A program made the translations under genes and the position numbers. Below the pieces are notes generated by a model. It made no database searches, was not told the origin of the DNA, and saw only the letters and a list, made by a program, of their open reading frames with translations. This document shows positions 16,109 through 23,724 of a stretch of 55,716 nucleotides of DNA, in pieces (within the stretch, counting starts at the first letter, position 1; each line of letters starts with the position of its first letter). Location of the stretch: positions 1-55,716 of the forward strand of contig JAEZWW010000085.1 of assembly GCA_023442945.1 (NCBI GenBank), given 5' to 3'. The DNA comes from Pseudomonadota bacterium (GTDB lineage: Bacteria; Pseudomonadota; Gammaproteobacteria; Burkholderiales; Burkholderiaceae_C).

Positions 16109-16619
16109 AAACCCTCCCAACTTTGTACGAACCCGGCACGCTTGCACCGGGGCAACCGGAGCCTGTTCTGCGACGCCGATTCGCTGCCATGCTAGCAACG
16201 AAATGCCACAAAATTGGCGAAATGCTGCGTAACGACTCGTATCTCGCCAGCATCCCATATCCACCTGAAACCCTTTTACTTAGCCGCTCAGTTCGCCCCC
16301 TTGCTTGCGACCCGCCGCCTGCGCGGCGAGGTTGCGCAGAGCATCTCCTCAAGCCCGTCGTTCCGTCAACACTGCTCGGTCGTAGAAGCTGCCGTCTGCC
16401 GTCGGGTAGAAACGCCGCCTGGTCGGCGCGCCGCTGGACGACGATCTGTCCGGTCTGGGGCGTCGGCAGCCCCGCTATCCACTTGAGCACAGACCTGTCG
16501 CTGCCGGCGCGACCAAAAATCGGACCGGAGACGCCGGACTCGCGCACGGTCATGCAAGTGTTCGTGTAGCAGCTAGCGTCCGTAGACAGAGCGCCGGGGG
16601 GTGGATCTTCAACCCGTGG
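16109..16619. other. Long non-coding stretch with a possible gene remnant
   Basis: No convincing intact gene lies in these 511 bases. The first 200 bases probably hold the promoter of the exported protein. On the minus strand, 16553 to 16349 reads like degraded coding sequence: a frame with QTGQIVVQRRADQAAF continues, after a +1 shift near the middle, as YPTADGSFYDRAVLTERRA and a stop. This may be the tail of a decayed gene, but it could be chance in GC-rich DNA. The plus-strand ORF across the same stretch has no ribosome site. Confidence 0.3.
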
Positions 16620-17021
16620 TCACGGATTTGCACCTGCCCTCGGGCGGCTCCGCGCTGCCCCCAGGCGCGATTGTGGTGCACATGGCGCGGCGGACCTTAC
16701 CGCTGCGCGGGGCGCCATCTCGGGCGCTGGAACGATGTTCATCACGCGCCCATACACCGCCAACCCGCCCAGGTAAGCCAGCACCACCGCGATCTCAGAG
16801 AAAGCCAGCGTCACGCCCCAGTTGCCGGTCAGGTGGTGGGTGATCAGCACGACCACGACCGCCACAGCAAACCCCGCGCCCCACCCGGCCCAGGTGGCCG
16901 CATCGGCGTTCGATTGCAGCGCCACCCGGCAGCGTGGGCAGTGAAAGCGCCGGTGCACGTCGCGCCCCCACAGCCGCGCGGCGCAGGCGGGGCAGCGCGG
17001 CGCGCGCCAGACGGCGCCCAT
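16620..17021 (-). CDS. Zinc-ribbon membrane protein, hypothetical
   Basis: This is a 133-residue protein of unknown function. Two Cys pairs near the N-terminus (CPACAARL and CPRCRVAL) form a zinc-ribbon of about 25 residues. Two membrane helices follow, near residues 46-66 (GFAVAVVVVLITHHLTG) and 72-90. The tail is basic and low-complexity. The ATG at 17021 overlaps the stop of the preceding lipoprotein gene as TGATG, so the two are likely translationally coupled. The ribbon points to the cytoplasm. The family is not one I can name, and the coupling to a BamE-like lipoprotein is the only functional clue. Confidence 0.65.
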   Translation of the reverse strand: MGAVWRAPRCPACAARLWGRDVHRRFHCPRCRVALQSNADAATWAGWGAGFAVAVVVVLITHHLTGNWGVTLAFSEIAVVLAYLGGLAVYGRVMNIVPAPEMAPRAAVRSAAPCAPQSRLGAARSRPRAGANP

Positions 17022-17542
17022 CAACCGCCGCCGCGCATGTCCGGGCCGTCGGGGTCAGGGCCGATTTCGGTGCGGATGACGCGGAAATCGGGCGAGAAGA
17101 CGACGTTGAACGCCTTTTTTTCACTGGGCGGCTCCAGGAACTTCCAGGTCCAGACGGTTTCGTTCTGCAGCTTGTAGGGCACCTGCTTGGCCGGTTTGCC
17201 CAGCATGCGGCGCACGTCTTCCACACCCATGCCGGCCTGCACGCGGCGGAAGTTGTCGGGCGTCAGCACCTGGCGCAGCGCGCTCATCTTGCCGTCCGGG
17301 CCGATGGTGATCATGTAGTTGCGCATGCCTTCGGGCTGACGGTTGTACTCGAAGGTCTTGGCGCCGCCGGCTTCCGGCCACACGCGTTCGGGTTGGCCGA
17401 AGCGCTGGACCACGTCGGCTTCGGTCGACACGCCCTCTTCCAGTTCCTTGATGGCCTGCGGGTCGCAGGCGGCCAGGCCGAGCGCGGCGCCGAGCAGGCC
17501 ACACAGGCTGAGCGCGCGAAGGCGCCGAGTAAGAAAGTTCAT
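17021..17542 (-). CDS. Lipoprotein with two SmpA/OmlA (BamE-like) motifs
   Basis: This is a 173-residue predicted outer-membrane lipoprotein. The N-terminus is a lipoprotein signal with lipobox LAAC and Cys26. Two successive BamE-like units follow: one with ADVVQRFGQPERVW and a FEY strand, one with EDVRRMLGKPAKQV and a TWTWKF strand. BamE itself, about 110 residues with a single unit, helps the BAM complex insert outer-membrane proteins. This duplicated form is a relative whose partner is unknown. Its stop overlaps the start of the zinc-ribbon membrane protein by one base. It is divergent from the DUF3460 gene. Confidence 0.8.
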   Translation of the reverse strand: MNFLTRRLRALSLCGLLGAALGLAACDPQAIKELEEGVSTEADVVQRFGQPERVWPEAGGAKTFEYNRQPEGMRNYMITIGPDGKMSALRQVLTPDNFRRVQAGMGVEDVRRMLGKPAKQVPYKLQNETVWTWKFLEPPSEKKAFNVVFSPDFRVIRTEIGPDPDGPDMRGGG

Positions 17543-17637
17543 ACGAGGTATGCCCCGGTAAAATGGCTACAACCGTCTTGTAACGTGCCACGCCCGCGTG
17601 GCGCCGTCAGACCCGACCGACATTTCAGGCCAAGTTT

Positions 17638-17856
17638 ATGTCCATCGCCAATATCTTCCGCCGCCCGCACTACACCTCTGAAGTCACGCAGTTCATCGAA
17701 CAGCTCAAGCAGGCCAAGCCCGAGTTGGACCAACAGCAGCGCCAGGGCCGCGCCCTGCTGTGGGACAAGCAGATCGACCGCGACCTGCAGGAAGAATTCA
17801 GCGAAGCGCGCGTGCCGCAGAAACCCTACGTGTACCAGACAGCGCCCACGCTCTGA
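17638..17856 (+). CDS. DUF3460 family small protein
   Basis: This is a 72-residue soluble protein with the DUF3460 signature: a FRRPHYTSEVTQFIEQLK start, a charged helical middle with LLWDKQIDRDLQ and a conserved VPQKPYVYQ end. The family is restricted mainly to Burkholderiales and has no known function. A TAAAAT hexamer at 17559-17564 may be its -10 box. It lies 79 bases upstream of scpA on the same strand, a common neighbourhood in this order, and the spacer holds repeat R6. Confidence 0.85.
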   Translation: MSIANIFRRPHYTSEVTQFIEQLKQAKPELDQQQRQGRALLWDKQIDRDLQEEFSEARVPQKPYVYQTAPTL

Positions 17857-17868
17857 TACCCGTTTTTG

Positions 17869-17924
17869 TATGAAATCGACCGCTGGCCCTACAGCCATCA
17901 GCGCGACCAGCTTCTGATTTCATA
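17869..17924 (-). repeat. Dispersed repeat copy R6, abutting the scpA start
   Basis: The minus-strand core reads AGCTGGTCGCGCTG, ATGGCT, GTAGGGCCAGCGGTC. It is bounded by a perfect 9-bp inverted repeat, TATGAAATC at 17869-17877 and GATTTCATA at 17916-17924. It fills most of the DUF3460-scpA spacer, ending 11 bases before the GTG start of scpA. Confidence 0.85.
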
Positions 17925-17935
17925 GCAATTTAACC

Positions 17936-18787
17936 GTGTCGCCACCCGATACCGATTCCCTGTTGGCCGCCCCGGCCGACCAGGCGCCGCAGCCCGAGGT
18001 GGTGGACCACGTCGCCGTCGCGCGCCTGTACGGCGAGCCGCTGTTTGCGCTGCCGCAGGATTTGTACATCCCGCCCGACGCGCTGGAGATCTTCCTGGAG
18101 GCCTTCGAGGGGCCGCTGGACCTGCTGCTGTACCTGATCCGCAAGCAGAACTTCAACATCCTCGACATCCCCATGGCCGCCGTGACCCGGCAGTATTTGA
18201 GCTATGTGGACGAAATTCGCAGCAGAAACCTGGAGTTGGCAGCCGAATACCTGCTGATGGCGGCCATGCTGATCGAAATCAAGTCGCGCATGCTGCTGCC
18301 GCCCAAGAAGACGGCCGAAGGCGAAGAACCCGAAGACCCGCGCGCCGAACTGGTGCGCCGCCTGCTGGAATACGAGCAGATGAAGCTGGCTGCGCGCCAG
18401 CTGGCCGACGTGCCGCAGTTTGGCCGCGACTTTTTGAAGGCGCAGATCTACGTCGAACAATCGCTGCAGCCGCGCTTTCCCGACGTGGAACTGGCCGACA
18501 TCCAGCAAGCCTGGGCCGACATCCTGAAACGTGCCAAGCTGGTGCAGCACCACAAGATCAGCCGCGAAGAGCTGAGCGTGCGCGAACACATGTCGATCGT
18601 GCTGAAAAAGCTGCAAGGCCGCCGCTTCGCCCCGTTTGAAGAGCTGTTTGACCCGGCCAAGGGCGCGCCCGTACTGGTGGTGACGCTGATCGCCCTGCTG
18701 GAGCTGGCCAAGGAAACCCTGGTCGAGATCGTGCAGGCCGAGGCCTTCGCGCCGATTTACGTGCGGCTGGCGTTCACGCCGAACTGA
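17936..18787 (+). CDS. scpA: Segregation and condensation protein A
   Basis: ScpA is the kleisin that, with ScpB, bridges the heads of SMC and compacts and segregates the chromosome. The 283-residue protein has an N-terminal extension and then the kleisin core starting EIFLEAFEGPLDLLLYLIRKQN. ILDIPMAAVTRQYLSYV and AAMLIEIKSRMLLPP follow, and the C-terminal winged-helix part ends in FAPIYVRLAF. I accept the GTG at 17936; no strong ribosome site is visible because repeat R6 lies immediately upstream. scpB is not in the window. Confidence 0.93.
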   Translation: MSPPDTDSLLAAPADQAPQPEVVDHVAVARLYGEPLFALPQDLYIPPDALEIFLEAFEGPLDLLLYLIRKQNFNILDIPMAAVTRQYLSYVDEIRSRNLELAAEYLLMAAMLIEIKSRMLLPPKKTAEGEEPEDPRAELVRRLLEYEQMKLAARQLADVPQFGRDFLKAQIYVEQSLQPRFPDVELADIQQAWADILKRAKLVQHHKISREELSVREHMSIVLKKLQGRRFAPFEELFDPAKGAPVLVVTLIALLELAKETLVEIVQAEAFAPIYVRLAFTPN

Positions 18788-18823
18788 GGCGAGCCTGCCA
18801 GCGTTGCGCAGCAGCGCGGCGCC

Positions 18824-19270
18824 TCAATCCTTCAACGTTATCAAGCGCTTGCCGCCCGGCGCCAGCAGGCGGACCTGGGCGCCGAAGCGCGCGTTCTGCA
18901 CCTCGTGCTGGAACACGTCTGGCGACACCATCACGGCGCGCACCCCGCGCCCGCCCTGGCGAAACAGGAACAGCTGGGTGGACGAGAGGTAGTACTTGTC
19001 CTTCAACAGCCGCGTCCCCGCGGCGTCGTTGATGCGGCCGGCGGGCGTGGTTTCGGGGAACACCAGCAATTCGTCAAACGGCACATCGACCAACTTCGCC
19101 ACGGGGCGCGAGCCGCCGTTTTTCCACAGTTCCACAATGGCCTCGTCCAGCGCTTTGTCGCTGGAAAGTCGCAGAGTCGGCCTGGCGGGTTGTCCGCGCG
19201 CGCCGGTCACCAGGCCCAGCATCAGCAACAAGTTGATCTGGCGCCGATCCATCCTTGTCTTATGCACCAT
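18824..19270 (-). CDS. Exported hypothetical protein
   Basis: I do not recognise this protein of about 148 residues. The N-terminus (MDRRQINLLLMLGLVTGARG, from an internal ATG at 19252) looks like a signal peptide, giving 142 residues; the ATG at 19270 adds six. The mature part has a helical segment with ALDEAIVELWKNGGSRP, then strands around KLVDVPFDELLVFPET and a KDKYYLSSTQLFLFRQGG segment. It is convergent with scpA, with 36 bases between the stops, and divergent from the HPP-CBS gene. No partner suggests a role. Confidence 0.6.
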   Translation of the reverse strand: MVHKTRMDRRQINLLLMLGLVTGARGQPARPTLRLSSDKALDEAIVELWKNGGSRPVAKLVDVPFDELLVFPETTPAGRINDAAGTRLLKDKYYLSSTQLFLFRQGGRGVRAVMVSPDVFQHEVQNARFGAQVRLLAPGGKRLITLKD

Positions 19271-19710
19271 GACGCGTCCTCCACGCGGTGGTCGAGCCAC
19301 CCTGGTAGGAGGTTACCTCAGCCATCGGCTTGCCAACCCTGCGGACGATTTCACGCCGCGCCCGCCGTCGGCACGCGCCGCGCCTCAGTCCAACGCACCC
19401 GCCAACGCCGTGGCGCGTTCTGCTGCTGGCCCAGCGCGCCTGGCTTGGGCGCCTCGTGCGCGGGCACACGGTCTTGATCGGTTCGACCATCCTCGCCCCA
19501 GTCTGTCGTTCTAGCCGTCAATGCAGAGCGCCTGGTTAGACGGCGCGCTTGGGGAAAGTGCGCAGCCTGCGCGTGCGCACAACAAGCACCGGCGCACGCC
19601 TGCCAAGTCGGTCACCCACTTGAAATTTGTCGCACAATCGGGCTGCAGCCCTAGATGAATCTGCGCGGGCAGCTATCAATTTAGGTAAAAGCCCGCTCCC
19701 ACCTTTCCCC
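19271..19710. other. Non-coding divergent spacer with repeat R7
   Basis: I see no supportable gene in these 440 bases. The short ORFs on both strands have no ribosome site and biased, arginine/alanine-rich translations. Repeat copy R7 lies at the right end. The stretch must hold promoters for the exported protein on one side and the HPP-CBS gene on the other, but I cannot place them. Confidence 0.4.
19621..19686 (-). repeat. Dispersed repeat copy R7
   Basis: The minus-strand core reads AGCTGCCCGCGCAG, ATTCAT, CTAGGGCTGCAGCCC. It lies 25 bases upstream of the ATG of the HPP-CBS gene in a divergent spacer, a place where a terminator role is not expected. Confidence 0.75.
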
Positions 19711-20844
19711 ATGTCCCGCGTGCGCACCCTCTGGCAACGCCTTGGCCCCGTGTCGGCCCACCCGACTTGGCGCGACCTGCTGCGCCCGGGGCTTGGCGCG
19801 GCGATCGGGTTGGCGGTCGCCGGGTTGCTGGTGGCGGCGGTGGACCACCTCTATCCGCACGCACTGTTCCTGTTCGCGCCGCTGGGCGCGACGGCGGTGC
19901 TGGTGTTCGCCGTGCCCAACAGCCCGTTGGCGCAGCCGTGGAACTGCGTGGTGGGCAACACGGTGTCGGCGATCTACACGCTGGGGCTGCTGCACGCCGT
20001 GCCCGATTGGCCCCAGGCGGCCTTGGCCGCGCTGGCGGTCGGTGGCGCCATCGCGCTGATGCTGGCCTGCCGCGCGCTGCACCCGCCGGGCGGCGCGGTG
20101 GCGCTGCTGACGGTGTTGGCGTCGGCGCAGCTGCTGCCGCTGGGCTGGCATTTGCTGATCCCGATGGCGGTGCTGTCGGCGGTGCTGGTGGCCACCGGCG
20201 TGGCTTACCACGCGGCCTGGGGCCGCGCCTACCTGCACGCCGCGCACCCGCCCAGCCCAGCGCAGGCGCCGCCCTCAGCCGGCGCGCTGGCGCTGTCCAA
20301 CGCGGATCTTGAACAGCTGCTGGAACGCTTCGATCAAACCTACAACATGGGCCCGGAAGACCTGGGCGCGCTGCTGGCCGCGGCCGAAGAACAGGCCATC
20401 AAGCGCCGCCTGGCCGCCGTCACCTGCGGCGAAGTCATGTCGCCGCAGTTGCTGACGGTGCGACCGGACACGCCGCTGGAACAGGTGGCGGACGTCTTTC
20501 ACGAACACCTGGTCAAAAGCCTGCCCGTCGTCGGCCCGCGCGGCGAGCTGATCGGCCGCGTGCTGCGCGCCGACCTGTTCGACTGGCTGTGGGAAGGCCA
20601 CCGCGCGCAGCGCCGCCAGTCCCTGTGGCGCCGCGTGCGCCCGGCCAAGCTGCCGGCCCAGCCCGTCGCTGCCAGCCTGATGCGCGAACCCGAGATGCGC
20701 GTGCAGGAAGCCACGCCCATGGGCGATTTGTTGCACGAGCTGGCGCAGCACAGCGTGCAGTTCATTGCCGTGCTGCGCGGCGACGTGCTGGTCGGGGTGA
20801 TCACGCGCAGCGACGTGATCAGGACTTTGCTGGCGTTGAAGTAA
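19711..20844 (+). CDS. HPP-family membrane protein with C-terminal CBS pair
   Basis: This is a 377-residue fusion of two modules. Residues about 25-175 form an HPP-type integral membrane domain with several helices, including LFLFAPLGATAVLVFAVPNSPLAQPWN and the signature ACRALHPPGGAVALL; only pieces of this are distinctive. Residues about 240-375 hold two CBS domains (from VMSPQLLTVRPDTPLEQVAD and from LMREPEMRVQEATPM), which usually bind adenosyl ligands and gate a linked domain. HPP proteins are implicated in nitrite transport in cyanobacteria and plants; here the substrate is unknown. The ATG at 19711 gives the normal domain start. Confidence 0.85.
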   Translation: MSRVRTLWQRLGPVSAHPTWRDLLRPGLGAAIGLAVAGLLVAAVDHLYPHALFLFAPLGATAVLVFAVPNSPLAQPWNCVVGNTVSAIYTLGLLHAVPDWPQAALAALAVGGAIALMLACRALHPPGGAVALLTVLASAQLLPLGWHLLIPMAVLSAVLVATGVAYHAAWGRAYLHAAHPPSPAQAPPSAGALALSNADLEQLLERFDQTYNMGPEDLGALLAAAEEQAIKRRLAAVTCGEVMSPQLLTVRPDTPLEQVADVFHEHLVKSLPVVGPRGELIGRVLRADLFDWLWEGHRAQRRQSLWRRVRPAKLPAQPVAASLMREPEMRVQEATPMGDLLHELAQHSVQFIAVLRGDVLVGVITRSDVIRTLLALK

Positions 20845-20887
20845 GGCGCGAGAGGACGCTGTGGCGGGGTCGCCCCATGGGTGCTCT

Positions 20888-20955
20888 TGCTATCTTTTGA
20901 GAAGCTGCCCGCGCTGATTTCTCTAGGTCCAGCGGCCCATTTCGCTTCAAATCCC
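20888..20955 (+). repeat. Dispersed repeat copy R8
   Basis: The plus-strand core reads AGCTGCCCGCGCTG, ATTTCT, CTAGGTCCAGCGGCC. TTTGA on the left and TCAAA on the right can pair. It lies in the spacer between the HPP-CBS gene and panB, which run in the same direction. Confidence 0.75.
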
Positions 20956-21059
20956 GACCGGCACAGGCTCGGCATCGCCTGCGTGCGCCACGTCCACCGC
21001 CGTCACCGCCTAGACTCGGCCGCAACGCGCACCCCAACGCTGCGACCACCGGAGACACG

Positions 21060-21947
21060 ATGAGCACCGCAAGCACCCCCACCAACCCCGGCTCCCCCTA
21101 CGGCACCCTGCCGCCCGCCTCGCCCTTGCCGCAGCGCAAGCCGGTCAGCCTGCCGCGGCTGACGCAGCTGCGGGCCGAGGGCGAGAAGATCACGATGCTG
21201 ACGGCCTACGACGCGACCTTTGCCGCCGTGGCCGATGCGGCGGGCGTGGAATGCCTGCTGGTCGGCGATTCGCTGGGCATGGTGTGCCAGGGGCTGCCGT
21301 CCACCGTTGGCGTGGCGCTGGAGACCATGCGCTACCACACCGAAAGCGTGGCGCGCGGGCTGCACCGCGTGCAGGGCACGGCCTGGTTGATCGCCGATCT
21401 GCCCTTTGGCAGTTACCACGAATCGCCCGAGCAGGCGCTGCGCTCGGCCACCGTGCTGATGCAGGCCGGCGCGCACATGGTCAAGCTGGAAGGCGGTGGC
21501 TGGACGGCGCCGACGGTGCGCTTTCTGGTCGAACGCGGCATCCCCGTGTGCGCGCACCTGGGCCTGACGCCGCAGACCGTGCACGCGCTGGGCGGCTACC
21601 GCGTGCAGGGGCGCGGTGATGCCGCCGCCGACACGCTGCGCCGCCACGCGCTGGAACTGCAGGACGCGGGCGCCGCCATACTGGTGCTGGAGATGGTGCC
21701 CGCCGCGCTGTCGGCCCAGCTGACGAACGAGCTGGCGCACTGCGCCACCATTGGCATCGGTGCCGGCAAGGGCACGGCCGGCCAGGTGCTGGTGATGCAC
21801 GACATGCTGGGCGTCAACCTGGGCAAGAACCCGAAGTTCGTGCGCAACTTCATGCAAGACGCGGGCAGCGTGCGCGGCGCGATCGAGGCCTATGTGCGCG
21901 CCGTGAAGGACGGCAGCTTCCCGGACGACGCGCTGCACGCGTGGTGA
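21060..21947 (+). CDS. panB: 3-methyl-2-oxobutanoate hydroxymethyltransferase (ketopantoate synthase)
   Basis: PanB transfers a hydroxymethyl group from 5,10-methylene-tetrahydrofolate to 2-oxoisovalerate, making ketopantoate, the first committed step to pantothenate and CoA. The 295-residue protein has the TIM-barrel signatures MLTAYDATFAAVADAAG and LVGDSLGMVCQG (Mg-binding Asp), DLPFGSYHESPEQA, KLEGG and the HLGLTPQTVHALGG segment. The first 35 residues are a variable extension. A GGAGA site precedes the ATG. panC lies 1.8 kb downstream on the same strand, separated by an opposing permease gene, an arrangement that suggests an insertion into an ancestral panB-panC pair. Confidence 0.95.
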   Translation: MSTASTPTNPGSPYGTLPPASPLPQRKPVSLPRLTQLRAEGEKITMLTAYDATFAAVADAAGVECLLVGDSLGMVCQGLPSTVGVALETMRYHTESVARGLHRVQGTAWLIADLPFGSYHESPEQALRSATVLMQAGAHMVKLEGGGWTAPTVRFLVERGIPVCAHLGLTPQTVHALGGYRVQGRGDAAADTLRRHALELQDAGAAILVLEMVPAALSAQLTNELAHCATIGIGAGKGTAGQVLVMHDMLGVNLGKNPKFVRNFMQDAGSVRGAIEAYVRAVKDGSFPDDALHAW

Positions 21948-21997
21948 GGCGCGGCCGCCTGGCGCGGCCGTAGAACGCGCCGCCCAGCGCACACAAA

Positions 21998-22020
21998 AAA
22001 GGCCGCATGCCGCGGCCTTT
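21998..22020. terminator. Terminator between panB and the GntP-type permease
   Basis: AAAGGCCGC and GCGGCCTTT form a 9-bp stem with a 5-base loop, preceded by a run of A. It ends panB transcripts and, read on the other strand, can end those of the convergent permease, where the A-run becomes T. Confidence 0.8.
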
Positions 22021-22022
22021 CC

Positions 22023-22085
22023 TATGCTTTTAATAGCTGCTTGCGCAGGTGGCTGTAGGGCAAAAAGGCGATTTGACTTAAAAAC
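22023..22085 (+). repeat. Dispersed repeat copy R9
   Basis: The plus-strand core reads AGCTGCTTGCGCAG, GTGGCT, GTAGGGCAAAAAGGC. It directly follows the panB terminator at a convergent gene junction, with TTTTAA and TTAAAA at its ends. Confidence 0.8.
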
Positions 22086-22117
22086 CACCCCCAACCGCCC
22101 GCCAAGCGCCCAGGCCG

Positions 22118-23530
22118 TCAGAACGACCCAAACATCGTCCCCAGCGCAATCACCACCGACAGCGCGATCAGCGGCACGACGATGGTCATGGCGGCGATGT
22201 TGCCGTAGGACTCGCGGTGCGTCAGCTTGCAGATCGACAGCAGGGTGATGATGGCGCCGCAGTGCGGCAGCGAATCGAACACGCCGGCCGACATGACGGC
22301 CACGCGGTGCAGCAGGTCGGGGCTGATGCCCGCTTCATTGGCCATGCGCAGGTAATCCGCGCCCAGCGTCTGCAGCGCGATCGACAAGCCGCCCGAGGAC
22401 GATCCGGTGATGCCGGCCAGCACGTTCATGGCCACGGCTTCGCTGATCAGCGGGTTGCTGGACACGTTCAGCACCGCGTCGCGGATGATGGCAAAGCCGG
22501 CCAGGCTGGCGATGACGGCGCCGTAACCGACTTCCGACGCGGTGTTGAAGATCGGCAGCATCGAGCCCAGCACGCCCTTGTTGATGGTCTGCTGCAGGTT
22601 GGCCCAGCGGCCGATGCTGATCAGCAACAGCACGATGCACGAGATGACCAGCGCGATGATCAGCGACCACATGCCGGTCTGCTTGGTGGCGTCCATGGTC
22701 GGGAAGCGCGTCTTCAGAAAGCCCCAGTCCATGCCCGGGAACACGCCGTAGGTGAACAGCGCGTTGATGCCGATCACCAGCACCAGCGGCAGCAGCGCCA
22801 GCAGCAGCGGCATGGTGCGGGCGGCGTCGCCGCTCATGTCGGCCTCGCCCACCTGGCCGCGCGGGCCGGTGTCGCTGTCGTCGTGGTTGCCATAGCCTTC
22901 ACCGCGCACGCGCGCCGCCTTCTCGCGCGAACGCAGCCACAGAATGCCCAGCGTGAACATGATCGCCCCGCCGATCAGGCCCAGGCCGGGCGCAGCGAAT
23001 GTGTTGGTGCCGAAGTACGGGATCGGGATGGCGTTCTGGATCGCCGGCGTGCCGGGCAGCGCCGTCATGGTGAAGGTGAAGGAGCCCAGCGCAATCGCCG
23101 GCGCGACCAAGCGCTTGGGGATGTCGGCGTCGCGGAACAGCGAGCGCGCAATCGGGTAGATGGCGAAGGCGACGACGAACAGCGACACGCCCCCGTACGT
23201 CAGGATGCCGCAGGCCAGCACCACCGTCAGGATGGCGTGCTTGCTGCCCAGGGTGCGTTCGATCCACTGCGCGATCGCCGTGGCGGCGCCCGAATCGGCC
23301 ATCAGCTGGCCGAACAGCGCGCCCAGCAGGAAGATCGGGAAGAAGGCCAACATGTAGTTGCCCAGCGCGCGCATGAAGGTGTCGGTGTAGATCGGCAGCA
23401 TCTGCGTCACGTCGCCCGAGAGAATGACGGCCAGCGCGGCCATGATGGGCGCCAGCAGCAGCACCGTGTAGCCGCGGTACGCCAGGTACATCAACAGCGC
23501 GAGGGAAAGGACAATGGCGAGGGTACTCAA
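22118..23530 (-). CDS. GntP-family permease
   Basis: This is a 470-residue inner-membrane transporter of the gluconate:proton symporter (GntP)-like group in the ion transporter superfamily. About 12 hydrophobic helices are visible, with the family segments FFPIFLLGALFGQLMADSGA and GVFDSLPHCGAIITLL. A hydrophilic loop of about 45 residues near the middle (from SREKAARVRG) separates the two halves. I choose a TTG start at 23530, since GGAGG lies 4 bases upstream and the first helix then begins at once. The substrate is an organic acid, identity unknown. It runs against panB and panC, which flank it. Confidence 0.85.
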   Translation of the reverse strand: MSTLAIVLSLALLMYLAYRGYTVLLLAPIMAALAVILSGDVTQMLPIYTDTFMRALGNYMLAFFPIFLLGALFGQLMADSGAATAIAQWIERTLGSKHAILTVVLACGILTYGGVSLFVVAFAIYPIARSLFRDADIPKRLVAPAIALGSFTFTMTALPGTPAIQNAIPIPYFGTNTFAAPGLGLIGGAIMFTLGILWLRSREKAARVRGEGYGNHDDSDTGPRGQVGEADMSGDAARTMPLLLALLPLVLVIGINALFTYGVFPGMDWGFLKTRFPTMDATKQTGMWSLIIALVISCIVLLLISIGRWANLQQTINKGVLGSMLPIFNTASEVGYGAVIASLAGFAIIRDAVLNVSSNPLISEAVAMNVLAGITGSSSGGLSIALQTLGADYLRMANEAGISPDLLHRVAVMSAGVFDSLPHCGAIITLLSICKLTHRESYGNIAAMTIVVPLIALSVVIALGTMFGSF

Positions 23531-23724
23531 ACGACCTCCGAAAGTACTGAAAAAGATGACAAGATGGGCGGCTGACGCCGCCACCGGGGGCCGATGGCCC
23601 CCCAAGCCCGCCAGCGGCCGTGGCGGCCGCGATATGCAAGGGACCGGGCTAGTTTAGTGAGCCCCCACTTGCAAAGATTTAAGCATCATCAAGCCTTAGG
23701 CTGACAACGGAGTGACATCCCGCG

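Noticed and set aside
16123..16569. Plus-strand ORF of 148 codons in the 16 kb spacer
   Set aside because: No ribosome site, no hydrophobic or structural pattern, and proline/arginine-rich composition.
22217..23575. Long plus-strand ORF of 452 codons opposite the GntP-type permease
   Set aside because: The translation is rich in His, Gln, Arg and Ala with no domain, and the minus strand encodes a clear membrane protein.
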